Below, piece by piece: positions 27,605-36,943 of a stretch of 54,621 bases of DNA (the first letter of the stretch is position 1; every line of letters begins with the position of its first letter). Source of the stretch: an uncultured Chloroflexus sp. (GTDB lineage Bacteria > Chloroflexota > Chloroflexia > Chloroflexales > Chloroflexaceae); the NCBI RefSeq assembly GCF_937129525.1, contig NZ_CAKZNK010000145.1, positions 1 to 54,621 of the forward strand, given 5' to 3'. A model generated the notes under the pieces. The model was not told the DNA's origin. It ran no database searches and saw only the letters and a list, made by a program, of their open reading frames with translations. The translations under genes and the position numbers were made by a program.

Positions 27605-28567
27605 TCATTGCTTGCCAACTGGAAAGAGTCTGGGCACGACGCTCAGAAAGACAATCATGCCACAAAGCTCAACCAGCGATTGAAAAACGATCACAACTAC
27701 TGCCAGCTCGTAAGACGATGGGAGAGCAAGCGCTAGTGGCAAGACCATAAATGAATTGCGAGTGCCAAAACTGAAGGCGAGCACCCGACCCTCTGATGGC
27801 AATAAAAGGAAGACGCTGGTCAGGAGGCGCGCTAACGCCAGAGCGCAGATGAGAAATCCACCGAACACAAGTGAGAGCTGACCAAGGATTGCCAGCGATG
27901 CTGTGATGAGATTGACCTGAGTCACCGTGATCAGAAACACGACCAGCGCCAGCAATGGCACCGGCAACCAGGCCAGTCGTTCGGGCAGGCGCTGCCAGCG
28001 TGGAACACGCTGAGCGACCGCTTCGGTGACAAACGCGGCCAGCAAGGGGAGGGCGATAGTGCCACCGAATGCCAGCAGGATGTCTGCGCTAGCGAACGTC
28101 ATTTGCACCGTCTGACCGGAGATGAGCCACAGATACAATGGCAACAACCCGATTTGCAACAGAAGGCTGACAGGCGCGAACGCAATCGCATAGGCGGTTT
28201 TGCCACCGCCCAGATGGGTAAAGGTAATAAACCAGTCAGTGCAGGGCACAAGCAGCACCAGCAGCACACCAAGCCGGATTGCCGGATCGTCAGGCAGGAT
28301 GCGAAGCGTTCCCCAAAGCAGGACCGGAATGATGACAAAATTGCCGATGATTGCCGCCTGCAAAAAACGTCGGTCGGTAAAGGCGTCGCGCGTGTGCAAG
28401 AGAGGGATTTGCGTGAAAACGGTGTATAACAGCAACGCCAGCAATGGCCAGAGCAAGAACTCCAGCGCGCGCAGGGGAAACAGCGCGCGCCAACCGATCA
28501 GCAGCCCACTCCCAATTGCCGCCAGGTAAATCAGCGCCTGATGTCGTTCGAGGCTCGTCCGGCTCAT
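27605..28567 (-). CDS. ACR3/bile acid:Na+ symporter superfamily transporter
   Basis: A 320-residue integral membrane protein with about ten helices. The segment LLVPCTDWFITFTHLGGGKTAYA (about 126-148) corresponds to the conserved PCT region of the ACR3/arsenite-efflux branch of the BASS superfamily. LAFSFGTRNSFMVLPLALALP near the end is also typical. Arsenite efflux is the simplest function, but no arsR, arsC or arsA accompanies it, so another organic anion or metalloid is possible. It lies 14 bases after the acetyltransferase gene at 28582 on the same strand, so they are probably cotranscribed. Confidence 0.8.
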   Translation of the reverse strand: MSRTSLERHQALIYLAAIGSGLLIGWRALFPLRALEFLLWPLLALLLYTVFTQIPLLHTRDAFTDRRFLQAAIIGNFVIIPVLLWGTLRILPDDPAIRLGVLLVLLVPCTDWFITFTHLGGGKTAYAIAFAPVSLLLQIGLLPLYLWLISGQTVQMTFASADILLAFGGTIALPLLAAFVTEAVAQRVPRWQRLPERLAWLPVPLLALVVFLITVTQVNLITASLAILGQLSLVFGGFLICALALARLLTSVFLLLPSEGRVLAFSFGTRNSFMVLPLALALPSSYELAVVVIVFQSLVELCGMIVFLSVVPRLFPVGKQ

Positions 28568-28581
28568 AACAGGCGTGCCAT

Positions 28582-29754
28582 CTACCAGTAATCACCGCAG
28601 AACGGTGGCAGGCCGGCGAGGGCCTGTTCGAGCAGGCCGAGCGCGCGCCGTTCAGTTACCGCCAGCAAACCGAATGCGGCAGCCGCGCGCGAGGTGAGGT
28701 AGCGACTGAGCAACTGGCTGAGTGTTGCGCTTGTGCAGGCCAGGTCTGCTTCGCCGGGGTCAAGACGGGTAACGGATATCTGCCCGTTGTCCCATTCAAG
28801 CTGGTAACGGCCAGTATTGTCGGCAATCCAGTCATCGGCGATCTGAAGAGTGAGGCGACCGGTTGCCGGCGCAAAGGGATAGAGGGTGAGCAGCCGGCTT
28901 ACATCGAGCGCGCGCTGCATAAAGAGGGGGACAACCGTTACCGAAGCCGGTTCGGGCAGCAACGCATTGAGGGGCGCATCAATTGGGGTGGGAATGACGG
29001 CTTCATCAATCTGGTCGGCGTGACGGGCAATAAAGACGAAGAGTTGCGCGCGCGCAACCGGATCGAGCGCCACAATATCGCGACAGACAAGGCTGGCGCG
29101 GTTTGTCGAGCGCTCGATCCGATAAATCAGGTACGAACGTCCTCGGCCTTGCTCATCGCGCCAGATGAAGGCGTGATACGGTTCGCCACTCCAGGTTTGC
29201 AAGACATCGATCCGCCACCAGGTCGGCTCGCGCACCAGCGGGCCATAGCGACCACGGAGCGCGCCGCGATAGATGACATCGAGTTCGGCAATCTGTTCCG
29301 TTCCCGCCGGTATGTAATGACCGGGAACTGGGGTAAAGGCTTGCAAGTGTTGCGGTGTTAGTTTCACCAATCGTCGTTCGCCGGCCAGCGCCCACCCCAG
29401 CCGATGGTAAAAGGCGTGATGGAAGGGATGGAGCAAAGCGAGCACCGCGCCGTGTTCGCGCAATTCGGCGCACGCAGCGCGCAAGAGCTGTTCGGCATAG
29501 CCGCGCCGCCGGTACTGTGGCCAGGTCGCAACGCTGCCGATGGCGCCAACCGGCAGTGTCCCCGCGCCGGCCTGCATTGCAAAGGGCATGATCTGCAACT
29601 GAGCGACGTGATGGCCATCGACAAACAAGCCGCGCAACTGAGCGATCACCTCCGGGGTATAGCGTCCGCGGTGATACTGACGGGCGAAAGCGTAGCTATC
29701 CAGCGCCCAAAACTGCTCAAATTCGTCTTCCGCGATTGGCCGATACTCAATCAT
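28582..29754 (-). CDS. Eis-like GNAT N-acetyltransferase
   Basis: A 390-residue protein with an N-terminal GNAT domain (acetyl-CoA loop ATWPQYRRRGYAEQLLRAACAEL, about 77-99), a second GNAT-like part from about 140, and a C-terminal SCP2-like domain ending in PPFCGDYW. This three-part plan and the free C-terminal carboxylate match the Eis family, which acetylates amines such as aminoglycosides or lysine side chains. LLHPFHHAFYHRLGW (about 108-122) is a family hallmark. It overlaps the next upstream gene at 29751 by four bases and is followed closely by the ACR3-like gene. Confidence 0.87.
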   Translation of the reverse strand: MIEYRPIAEDEFEQFWALDSYAFARQYHRGRYTPEVIAQLRGLFVDGHHVAQLQIMPFAMQAGAGTLPVGAIGSVATWPQYRRRGYAEQLLRAACAELREHGAVLALLHPFHHAFYHRLGWALAGERRLVKLTPQHLQAFTPVPGHYIPAGTEQIAELDVIYRGALRGRYGPLVREPTWWRIDVLQTWSGEPYHAFIWRDEQGRGRSYLIYRIERSTNRASLVCRDIVALDPVARAQLFVFIARHADQIDEAVIPTPIDAPLNALLPEPASVTVVPLFMQRALDVSRLLTLYPFAPATGRLTLQIADDWIADNTGRYQLEWDNGQISVTRLDPGEADLACTSATLSQLLSRYLTSRAAAAFGLLAVTERRALGLLEQALAGLPPFCGDYW

Positions 29755-30818
29755 TGTCTTGGCTTTTCAACCAGAATAAAGTAACTGCCGCAGCGCATCC
29801 ACCCAAACAGCCAGAGATCCAATTCCATCAACAACGTAACTGCGAGCAGCGCATAGTAGACCGGGCCTTTGGCGCGCAGGTGCGCGCGCATACGCTGACG
29901 GGCGCGAATCTCGCGAGCCGCGCCGGCGCTGACTCTGGTGGGGACATCACCGGCTGGTTTGCGTCCGCGGGTTCGTCCGATGATGGACTCGCCGAGTTTC
30001 ATCAGCACATGCTCGACAAAGGTTGTGAAGAGACTATTCCAGAACACCACCTTTACCGGTCGCAGGCCGGCGCGCTCGAACGCGGCCACAACATCCTCCC
30101 ACCGCTCGAGCGCCTTCACGTGGTCAGACTTGCGCAGCTTTTCGCGTTCAAAATCGTAGATTCCCGCTTTGACGAACAGGCGACCGATATGGCGACTGAT
30201 GTCAATCAACGGCTGGATCGGCGAACGTTCACGGGTATTGGAAAAGGCCAGCATGCGCCCGCCAGGTCGGAGAACGCGGGCCGACTCGGCCAGGTATGCA
30301 TCGATCACCGGTAGCGGGAAGTGTTCCAGAATGTCGATAGCGAAGACCTTATCAAAACTATTGTCGGCGAAGGGCAACAGGCGCGAATCGGCCTTAGTCA
30401 GTGTCACGGTACGCGCGGCTTCATCGGCGAAGAGCGTCGCCGGGTCGGTACCCACCATCATTTTGACATACTTCGCATTCCAGACAGCGTGCTTGGCCGT
30501 GCCGCAGCCATTATCGAGCGCCACATCGTTCTTGCTCCAGCGCATCAGGCGGCGCAGCATACGGTCGCGCACGCCGGCAGCGAGCAGTGGTGGAGCCAGT
30601 TCACGATAATCAAGTTCGGCAGCCAGTTGCTCTTCATCGCTGACGTACTTCGAGACGTAATCAAACTCAGCGCCACGCGGCATCAGATCGATGTAGCCAT
30701 CGCAGAAAGGGTAGAGTGTCTGGCAGCGTGGGCAACGAACGCCACCGGTCTCGACAATCAGCGGACGCACCCGACAGGTCGGGCACTGCAAGAGTGGAAA
30801 GATATGGTGATTGATCAT
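29751..30818 (-). CDS. SAM-dependent methyltransferase with zinc-ribbon N-terminus
   Basis: About 355 residues. Residues 1-45 form a Trm112-like Cys4 zinc ribbon (LLQCPTCRVRPLIVETGG then VRCPRCQTLYP and DGYIDLMP). The class I methyltransferase domain follows with the SAM loop ALDNGCGTAKHA (about 100-111), LPFADNSFDKVFAIDILEHF and ARVLRPGGRMLAFSN. A hydrophobic helix near the C-terminus (YYALLAVTLLMELDLWLFG) suggests membrane attachment. The ATG at 30818 overlaps the stop of the upstream gene (ATGA). The substrate is unknown; lipid or quinone-like acceptors fit the membrane helix, but this is inference. Confidence 0.85.
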   Translation of the reverse strand: MINHHIFPLLQCPTCRVRPLIVETGGVRCPRCQTLYPFCDGYIDLMPRGAEFDYVSKYVSDEEQLAAELDYRELAPPLLAAGVRDRMLRRLMRWSKNDVALDNGCGTAKHAVWNAKYVKMMVGTDPATLFADEAARTVTLTKADSRLLPFADNSFDKVFAIDILEHFPLPVIDAYLAESARVLRPGGRMLAFSNTRERSPIQPLIDISRHIGRLFVKAGIYDFEREKLRKSDHVKALERWEDVVAAFERAGLRPVKVVFWNSLFTTFVEHVLMKLGESIIGRTRGRKPAGDVPTRVSAGAAREIRARQRMRAHLRAKGPVYYALLAVTLLMELDLWLFGWMRCGSYFILVEKPRQ

Positions 30819-31270
30819 GGTGATGGCGGCACCCAACGCCGGTTAATTTCAGCGGCGAGAATGCTATCAAACAGCAAAAGAAAGAGACCCTGTACCAAAA
30901 TGCCGAACCCCATGCCGCGTCGGTCAGGTCGATCGCCTGCGGCGCGCAACAGCCAGAGGCCGGCGCCAATGTAGAGCAGATCGAGGCCGGCATTGATCAA
31001 CAAGATGTTACGGAACCGTTCTGCTGCGGCGTGCGCTGCCGACTCGTCGAGATCGCCCGCGACCAGATCTTCGGCCTTGAGCAGAGCCTGACGACGACCG
31101 GCCATTGCCAGCAGCCAGTCAATTGCGCCCCAACTGATCGCCTGCAAGCCGACGTGGCGCCAGAAACCGGGCAACAACGTCAACAAAGCGCCACCGATCA
31201 CATTCCCGGCTCCCCAGTGTTGGAGCGGTTTCAGGGCATGGTATTGAAAAGCAAAGAAATTATTGTTCAT
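30815..31270 (-). CDS. Small four-helix membrane protein (DUF6992-like)
   Basis: A 151-residue protein with about four membrane segments. It has GAGNVIGGALLTLLPGFWRHVGLQAISWGAIDWLLAMAG split over helices one and two, a soluble Ala/Glu-rich stretch (about 75-95), then two helices. The QAISWGAIDWLLA pattern recalls the DUF6992 family, by memory only. The start is the ATG at 31270, where sensible sequence begins; the longer upstream frame is not protein-like. It is the first gene of a four-gene minus-strand unit with the methyltransferase, acetyltransferase and transporter. Confidence 0.75.
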   Translation of the reverse strand: MNNNFFAFQYHALKPLQHWGAGNVIGGALLTLLPGFWRHVGLQAISWGAIDWLLAMAGRRQALLKAEDLVAGDLDESAAHAAAERFRNILLINAGLDLLYIGAGLWLLRAAGDRPDRRGMGFGILVQGLFLLLFDSILAAEINRRWVPPSP

Positions 31271-31380
31271 CACGTTCGTTCCATCCAACCAATGCTCTAC
31301 GCATAGCGCATGATACCTCGCAGGGGGATTATAGCAAAGATTGCCATGCGTGGAGCGACTGATTGTATTGGCGACAACTG

Positions 31381-31689
31381 TTAGAACAAAAACTGCCAGG
31401 CAAAGAGCGCCATCCCAATCAGCACCAGGATAATCCCCTGAGGTAGCCAGAGCACCCATGCCCAACCGAAGCGACCCTGTTTGATCAGCCAGGCCGAACC
31501 GGCCAGACCGATCGGCATCAGCCATGCCAGTACACCGATATCTGATGTTTGCATCAGATAGAACGAGACAGGCAAAGCCAGAATTGCGCCACCGATAACC
31601 GGTTCCATCCGCCGTCGCCATAACCCAAAGATACTGATAATCACCGAGATGAGAAAGAGCGGCAAGGCAATTGTGGCAAAGTCTGACAT
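31381..31689 (-). CDS. Small membrane protein
   Basis: A 102-residue protein with three or four hydrophobic helices (about 5-22, 30-46, 52-70 and 78-100) and a short basic loop GLWRRRME. No catalytic motif is visible. The ATG at 31689 has AGGAG at good spacing, and a TATAAT lies upstream on the minus strand (31726-31731), so the gene is probably real and independently expressed. Family unknown. Confidence 0.7.
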   Translation of the reverse strand: MSDFATIALPLFLISVIISIFGLWRRRMEPVIGGAILALPVSFYLMQTSDIGVLAWLMPIGLAGSAWLIKQGRFGWAWVLWLPQGIILVLIGMALFAWQFLF

Positions 31690-32209
31690 AGGTGAAACTC
31701 CTGGCTGCAGGATGAATTGTTCTTAATTATACGCCACCTTCCCTGAAAGCAGGATAGCGCGCGGTAACGGCGTTGCGCGGAACCGGCAGCGGTATGGTTG
31801 CATACGACTGTTGACATGTCGCTAACTTGCCCACATGCGCACAAGAGAGCATAACTCCCGATGATGCCGGACTTCTGTTTGCAGTCGCGGCGCGGTGCTA
31901 ATCAATGGTATCAGATAATGCAATCGTCGCTTGACTCGTGTTGATCCTCTCTTGACCTGGTGTCTGGCAGGTTATACAATTTTAATACACTCTTTCATAA
32001 CGATCAGGAATAAGCCACGTTCCACAGTTGAGACATTGCCCGGCGTGAAGGCACTACCTGTTTCACATACAGGTGGTATCAGGAGGCGATGACGATCTGT
32101 CTGAAAATGTTGACTTTTTGAATTTGTAAACTTATTATTTGGAAAGAGGGGACGTGGTGCGGGCGGGTTTGCGCGCTCGCCAGCATAGAGAGGTCAAGGA
32201 GGTGTCACC
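31690..32209. other. Long divergent intergenic region with the SBP56 promoter and leader
   Basis: About 520 bases between divergent genes. The right half holds the promoter at 31952-31980 and a leader of roughly 220 bases. Within the leader lie a hairpin with stem ACCTGT/ACAGGT near 32060 and a strong AGGAGG followed two bases later by a ten-codon open frame (ATG at 32089). I could not match the leader to a known riboswitch class. Confidence 0.5.
31952..31980 (+). promoter_or_regulatory. Sigma70 promoter of the SBP56 gene
   Basis: TTGACC (31952-31957), a 17-base spacer and TACAAT (31975-31980). It points at the SBP56-family gene, whose GTG start is at 32210. Confidence 0.7.
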
Positions 32210-33601
32210 GTGTCTATCTGGCGTCCAGATCCGACGTTTTATCCATCGCCGCGCATGGCCACTAAAGCTCCCCCGGAGACACTGGCCTACGTGGTGCGGT
32301 TGAATCCGAACGGCAATGGTCAGGCCGATGCCATGTGCGTGGTCGATGTCGATCCGCAATCTTCCACCTATAGCAAGGTTGTTGGCGTCACCGAAATGCC
32401 CTACACCGGCGGCGAACTACACCATTTCGGCTGGAATGCATGTAGTTCGATGCTCTGCCCCAATGCGCCACATCCGCACGTCGAACGGCGCTACCTCGTG
32501 GTGCCTGACATTCGCAGTTCGCACATCACCATTCTCGACATCAAATCTGATCCGACCAAACCGGCAGTGGTCAAAGTGATTGAACCGGATGAGTTGTTTG
32601 AGCGTACCGGTTATGCGCGACCGCATACGGTGCATTGCGGGCCAGACGGCATCTACATTTCGGCGTTGGGAAATCCCGATGGTGAAGGGCCAGGTGGAAT
32701 TTTCATTCTCGACCACGACACCTTTGAAGTTCTGGGGCGCTGGGAGATCGATCGCGGCGATCAGTATCTCCACTATGATTTTTGGTGGCATCTCGGCTAC
32801 GACACGCTGATCACCAGCGAGTGGGGGACGCCGCGGATGGTTGAGCATGGCGTGTTGGGCGAGGAATTGCTGGCCGGCAAGTACGGGCATCGGATTCATC
32901 TCTGGGATTTGCACCGTCGTCGCCACGTGCAGACGCTTGACCTCGGCGCCGAACATCAGATGGCGCTGGAATTGCGTCCGGCCCATGATCCGACGAAAGC
33001 GTATGGCTTTCTCAATAGTGTTGTCAGCTTGAAAGACCTGTCGGCCTCGATCTGGCTCTGGTATCGCCAGAACGGTTCGTGGAAGCTGCAAAAGGTGATC
33101 GAGATTCCTGCCGAACCGGCCAGTGAAGATCAGCTTCCCGACATTTTGAAGCCATTCAAGGCCGTGCCGCCACTGGTCACCGACATCAATTTGACGGTTG
33201 ATGACCGCTTCCTGTACGTTTCGTGTTGGGGAACCGGTGAGTTGCGCCAGTACGACGTGACCGATCCCTTTAACCCCAGGCTGACCGGCACGTTGCAAAT
33301 TGGCGGCATTGTGCGGCGAGCAGGGCATCCGGCGGCGAGCGGGCCGCTCAACGGCGGGCCGCAGATGGTCGAGGTGAGTCGCGATGGCCGGCGCATCTAC
33401 TTTACCAATTCACTCTACCTGCCGTGGGATGCGCAGTTTTACCCTGATGGCATTCGGAGCTGGATGGTGAAAGTGGATGCCGATCCACAGGGTGGCATGC
33501 GCTTCGATCCCAACTTCTTTGTTGACTTTGGCGACCAGCGCGCGCACCAGATTCGGTTGCAAGGCGGTGATGCTTCCAGCGACTCGTACTGCTTCCCGTG
33601 A
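32210..33601 (+). CDS. Selenium-binding protein (SBP56) / methanethiol oxidase family
   Basis: A 463-residue beta-propeller protein of the SBP56 family; bacterial and human members oxidise methanethiol to formaldehyde, H2S and H2O2 and are reported to need copper. Matching segments are PYTGGELHHFGWNACSS (about 64-80), LVVPDIRSSHITILD, RPHTVHCGPDGIYISALGN, WWHLGYDTLITSEWG, DDRFLYVSCWGTGELRQYDV, GGPQMVEVSRDGRRIYFTNSLY and the terminal PHQIRLQGGDxSSD-like RAHQIRLQGGDASSD. His residues suitable for metal binding recur. AAGGAGG precedes the GTG start. The next gene is a membrane protein with a His-rich loop. Confidence 0.9.
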   Translation: MSIWRPDPTFYPSPRMATKAPPETLAYVVRLNPNGNGQADAMCVVDVDPQSSTYSKVVGVTEMPYTGGELHHFGWNACSSMLCPNAPHPHVERRYLVVPDIRSSHITILDIKSDPTKPAVVKVIEPDELFERTGYARPHTVHCGPDGIYISALGNPDGEGPGGIFILDHDTFEVLGRWEIDRGDQYLHYDFWWHLGYDTLITSEWGTPRMVEHGVLGEELLAGKYGHRIHLWDLHRRRHVQTLDLGAEHQMALELRPAHDPTKAYGFLNSVVSLKDLSASIWLWYRQNGSWKLQKVIEIPAEPASEDQLPDILKPFKAVPPLVTDINLTVDDRFLYVSCWGTGELRQYDVTDPFNPRLTGTLQIGGIVRRAGHPAASGPLNGGPQMVEVSRDGRRIYFTNSLYLPWDAQFYPDGIRSWMVKVDADPQGGMRFDPNFFVDFGDQRAHQIRLQGGDASSDSYCFP

Positions 33602-33666
33602 TGCGGGTGAGATGCGGTTGGTGACAGGAGTTGTCGTTTCCTACAGGTAGTCAACGGAGGCAGGTT

Positions 33667-34350
33667 GTGGATCCGATCGGCGGGTGGCTCTGGTTGTCGC
33701 TCTTCGGCCTTGGCTTGTTTCATGGCCTTAATCCGGCAATGGGCTGGCTTTTTGCCGTAGGCCTTGGTTTGCAGGAAGGGCGCGCGGGCGCAGTGGTTTC
33801 GGCAATGTGGCCGATTACCATTGGGCATGCGGCGGCAATTGCGGTTGCGGCTTTCGTTACCATCCTGCTCGGCTACATCTTGCCTACCGATATGCTCCTG
33901 GCGCTTACCGGTATTGCGCTATTGCTATTTAGCGGGTGGCGATGGTTGAGCCGCTTTCGCCACCCCAGGACACGGTTTCGGGCCAGCCCGTGGGAACTGG
34001 CCTGGTGGTCGTTTCTTATGGCGACTGCGCATGGAGCTGGTATGATGGTGACGCCATTGTTGACGGTGATGGCGCCAGCGGCGCATGCGATGCACGGCGA
34101 TCACCATCACCACGCGCCGGCCCTCACCGATTCGATGCTCGAAGCGACGCTGGCGGTCGTTGTGCATACTGCCGGCATGCTGGCGGCGATGGCGGGTATT
34201 GCGCTGGTCGTGTACTGGCTGGTGGGGTTAGAGATTCTGCGCCAGGCCTGGATCAACACCGATCTCATCTGGGTGGCTGTGCTCGCGATGACGGGCGCAA
34301 TTGCGCTCGGATTGGGGGTATGGAATATGGTGTCAGGATCCCTGATCTGA
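33667..34350 (+). CDS. Membrane protein with His-rich loop, possible metal transporter
   Basis: A 227-residue protein with about six membrane helices. The first helix contains GLFHGLNPAMGWLFAVGLGLQ and the second GHAAAIAVAAF; His and Asn inside helices recall nickel/cobalt (NicO/HupE-like) transporters. A loop near residue 140 is AAHAMHGDHHHHAP, an obvious metal-binding stretch. The GTG at 33667 has GGAGG upstream. It lies 65 bases after the SBP56 gene and is probably cotranscribed. Supplying a metal, perhaps copper, to the SBP56 enzyme is an attractive but untested idea. The family is not firmly recognised. Confidence 0.75.
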   Translation: MDPIGGWLWLSLFGLGLFHGLNPAMGWLFAVGLGLQEGRAGAVVSAMWPITIGHAAAIAVAAFVTILLGYILPTDMLLALTGIALLLFSGWRWLSRFRHPRTRFRASPWELAWWSFLMATAHGAGMMVTPLLTVMAPAAHAMHGDHHHHAPALTDSMLEATLAVVVHTAGMLAAMAGIALVVYWLVGLEILRQAWINTDLIWVAVLAMTGAIALGLGVWNMVSGSLI

Positions 34351-34658
34351 AACGTCTGAGTCGGGGTTGCGACTCGTAGTCTGAGGCCAGCGCTGACCGT
34401 GATTGCAAGCGGTTGGCGCGTGTGAAGATCGCTGAATCGTCTCTGTTTAAGTGGCTGGTTAATCTTACCGGACCCGCTGCAAGTCACCGCGCTTCGGCGG
34501 GTTTATCGCTGTTGTTCGCCCGCGCGCCATCATTCAATATGACAATATGAAAATCACAATACCGCAATCAACGATAGCGTAAGCTCGTCGGTGAGCGGGT
34601 TGCCCTATGAAGCTGCCAGGTTATAACCCGCGCGGAGTGTCACCGGTAGCAATTGCCG
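34351..34658. other. Intergenic region between convergent genes
   Basis: About 310 bases. A six-base stem-loop (GAGTCG at 34358-34363 with CGACTC at 34370-34375) lies just after the plus-strand gene but lacks a T-run. Nothing else is recognised. Confidence 0.4.
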
Positions 34659-36665
34659 TTATTGTCTCAGCCGTGGCAAAACATTTACCATCGCCTCATT
34701 GACATACCAGCTCCGCCACAGGCGCGCAATAAGACCGGCCACTTCCCACAGTCGGCGCCAGCGTAGTTGCACCTGACGCTGTGGTGTCGCTACCCGGCTC
34801 TCGAGCTGATCGAGATGCAGCGCCAGCAACGCGCGCAGCAGGCGGTGATGGCCGCGGGTAGCAGGTGGAATGTGGCGGGTTGCCCAATCAAGCAGATCGG
34901 CAAGGCTGGCGCGAGCATTGGCAATCGCCTGTTGCTGGCGGGCGCGGGGAGCGCGGCGCGCCTGCATCACTGTCGCTTCCTGGCGAGCAGCGAAGAAGCG
35001 GAGTAGCAACGCGCCGGCATTCCATTCGGCGATCTCTGCGCTCAGGGCAGCTTGCTCAACCAGGGCAGTTCGTCGGGCGCTGTCCAGCGCCGCATCGCCG
35101 GCTGGCAGTATATCGAGCGCTTCGTGAAGCGCAGCCAGGCGCCGTTCGCAATGAGGTGGCGGCGCGTCATAGCCATCGAGGATGTCGCGTGGCGGACGCG
35201 CGATCGGGTCACGCCAGCCTGCCGCTTGTTGCCGCGCTAGCTCGGCGGGAGTGATGTCGAGCGCATGGCGCCACGCAGCGGTCAGGGTCGCGTAGGCCGT
35301 ATCGAGCAGCGCCGCCGTAGTTGGCGCGCGGACGGCAACGTATTGTCTGCGCAACGTTGTCGGGTCGCGCTGCGGATTCCAGGCGAGCGCGGCGAAGCTG
35401 TGTGGATTGGGTCCGACTGCCAGCCATGGTCGGTCACCGGTAAGCAAGACTGCGACACCATCAAGCCCCCAATGGTGGTAGGCGCGCAGGTCGGCGGCGA
35501 TAATATCGCCTAACGGCGGTAAAGCCGATTTGAACAGAATGCCATCGAGGTAGTATTCGAACGCGCTGGCGCCAGCCGGAAAGGCGTTGCGCATGGCAGT
35601 GATGCGTTCGGCAAGCGGCCCATTGATCGGGTGACCGCTCTCGCCGACGCTGGCGGCATACGAGCGCTGGCGGGGCGCAATCACAACTTCGACATTCGCC
35701 GCCGGTGTGACATGCTGGGGTGGGGTGAAGGTATCATGGTAGGCAAGACAGGCAATCCGGGCAGCAGGATTGATGTCGGTCAGCGCTGCCGCCATCGCGT
35801 TGACCAGCAGCAGCGATTGATCCATCGGCGAGAGTGGGGCGCAGTGGCGACAAGCGCACCAGCCGCCGTTGAGCCGGTCAACCGGCCAGAGGTGATAAAC
35901 GCTGGCCGCTGGTTCATTTGCAAAGAATGCGCTGGCCCACTCGCGCGCCAGCCGCTGCGTCATCGGATTGGTCGGGCAAGGGTTGCCGTCGGCTACGCGA
36001 CGCCGACCATTGTGGCGGAAGAGGTCAGGCTGGTTGCGGAAGAGGCGACGGGGCAGCGCATCGGCGAGATGGTGCCCCCCGATTTCAAGTCGCAGACTGC
36101 GTTCCTGGATTGCCGGCAAGAGACGGGCGCGCAGTCGTTGCCAGGACTGCCACCGGCATGCGCCGAGCGGTAATCCACTTTTGCCAATTGTGTGAATAAA
36201 GATGGTATTGAGACGCGCCCGCGCTGCCCATTCGATCCATGCTTCGGCCTGGGCCAGGAAGAGATCGTGCCCGATCACCAGACCGCGGCGACTCAAGGCC
36301 GGCTGTTCAGCGACAGTTGCCGCGGGCAGAATGATAGACGCGCAACGGGGTACGTGTTCATCGGCGGGGCTTGGGCCAACCCATCGCCATCCCAGCGCTA
36401 CGAGCAAATCATAGACCGCGTAGAGCAAGCCACGCGGCCCTTCACCGATCAAAACCAGACCGCGCTCATCGGTCAGACGCGCGAAGCCCTCACCGCCGTC
36501 ACCATGGCGGAGAGCGATGCGCTGATTGGGAGCGTTCCCGACGATTGGCAGCGCCGGCCCTCCCATACGCTGAAAGGCGCGGCGTAGCTCGCGCGCGGCC
36601 AGGTGCGCCGTGGGATGGTCACTTTGCAGTTCAACAACCCAGTGTTCGGTGAGGAGGTGGTTCAT
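34659..36665 (-). CDS. DUF4838 / alpha-glucuronidase-like glycoside hydrolase homologue
   Basis: A 668-residue protein without an obvious signal peptide. The N-terminus (about 10-100) resembles the small domain that precedes GH67 and GH20 catalytic domains (AARELRRAFQRMGG, GPRGLLYAVYDLLVALGWRWVGPS). The central part is the DUF4838 pattern: VYHLWPVDRLNGGWCACRHC, then LLLVNAMAAAL, CLAYHDTFTPP and VEVVIAPRQRSYA. The C-terminal third is helical and Arg/Ala-rich. Family members are putative sugar hydrolases with unsettled substrates. The ATG at 36665 is uncontested. It is divergent from glycogen phosphorylase. Confidence 0.8.
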   Translation of the reverse strand: MNHLLTEHWVVELQSDHPTAHLAARELRRAFQRMGGPALPIVGNAPNQRIALRHGDGGEGFARLTDERGLVLIGEGPRGLLYAVYDLLVALGWRWVGPSPADEHVPRCASIILPAATVAEQPALSRRGLVIGHDLFLAQAEAWIEWAARARLNTIFIHTIGKSGLPLGACRWQSWQRLRARLLPAIQERSLRLEIGGHHLADALPRRLFRNQPDLFRHNGRRRVADGNPCPTNPMTQRLAREWASAFFANEPAASVYHLWPVDRLNGGWCACRHCAPLSPMDQSLLLVNAMAAALTDINPAARIACLAYHDTFTPPQHVTPAANVEVVIAPRQRSYAASVGESGHPINGPLAERITAMRNAFPAGASAFEYYLDGILFKSALPPLGDIIAADLRAYHHWGLDGVAVLLTGDRPWLAVGPNPHSFAALAWNPQRDPTTLRRQYVAVRAPTTAALLDTAYATLTAAWRHALDITPAELARQQAAGWRDPIARPPRDILDGYDAPPPHCERRLAALHEALDILPAGDAALDSARRTALVEQAALSAEIAEWNAGALLLRFFAARQEATVMQARRAPRARQQQAIANARASLADLLDWATRHIPPATRGHHRLLRALLALHLDQLESRVATPQRQVQLRWRRLWEVAGLIARLWRSWYVNEAMVNVLPRLRQ

Positions 36666-36787
36666 GCAACATTCAAGCGCCCAAGGATAGCGATTGGCAG
36701 TCTAACAACGCGGCTATTATAGCAGCACCGCGCGGTGGCTCACGATCACACAGCCTTGCGCGATGACAAATAAAATTAGTTGCATAG

Positions 36788-36816
36788 TGGACAAATTCAT
36801 CATCAGCGGCTACAAT
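36788..36816 (+). promoter_or_regulatory. Sigma70 promoter of glgP
   Basis: TGGACA (36788-36793), 17-base spacer, TACAAT (36811-36816). The leader to the ATG at 36944 is about 120 bases and includes the palindrome ATACCGGTAT (36894-36903), a possible operator. Confidence 0.6.
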
Positions 36817-36943
36817 GCACATAAGCCGCCGTTCCTTGCTTGTTCAGCCGAGATCAGCCAGTGAGTGGCGGGATATGCGTAAATCTTGTTATCATACCGG
36901 TATAGCCGGTTGGTCAGCCATCAAATAATGATGTGAGGAAATC

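Noticed and set aside
32040-32209. Known riboswitch in the SBP56 leader
   Set aside because: I compared the conserved cores of common classes from memory (SAM, TPP, cobalamin, glycine, fluoride) and none fits.
36894-36903. Palindrome ATACCGGTAT before glgP as an operator
   Set aside because: A single 10-base palindrome without a second copy or known regulator; mentioned only within the promoter entry.
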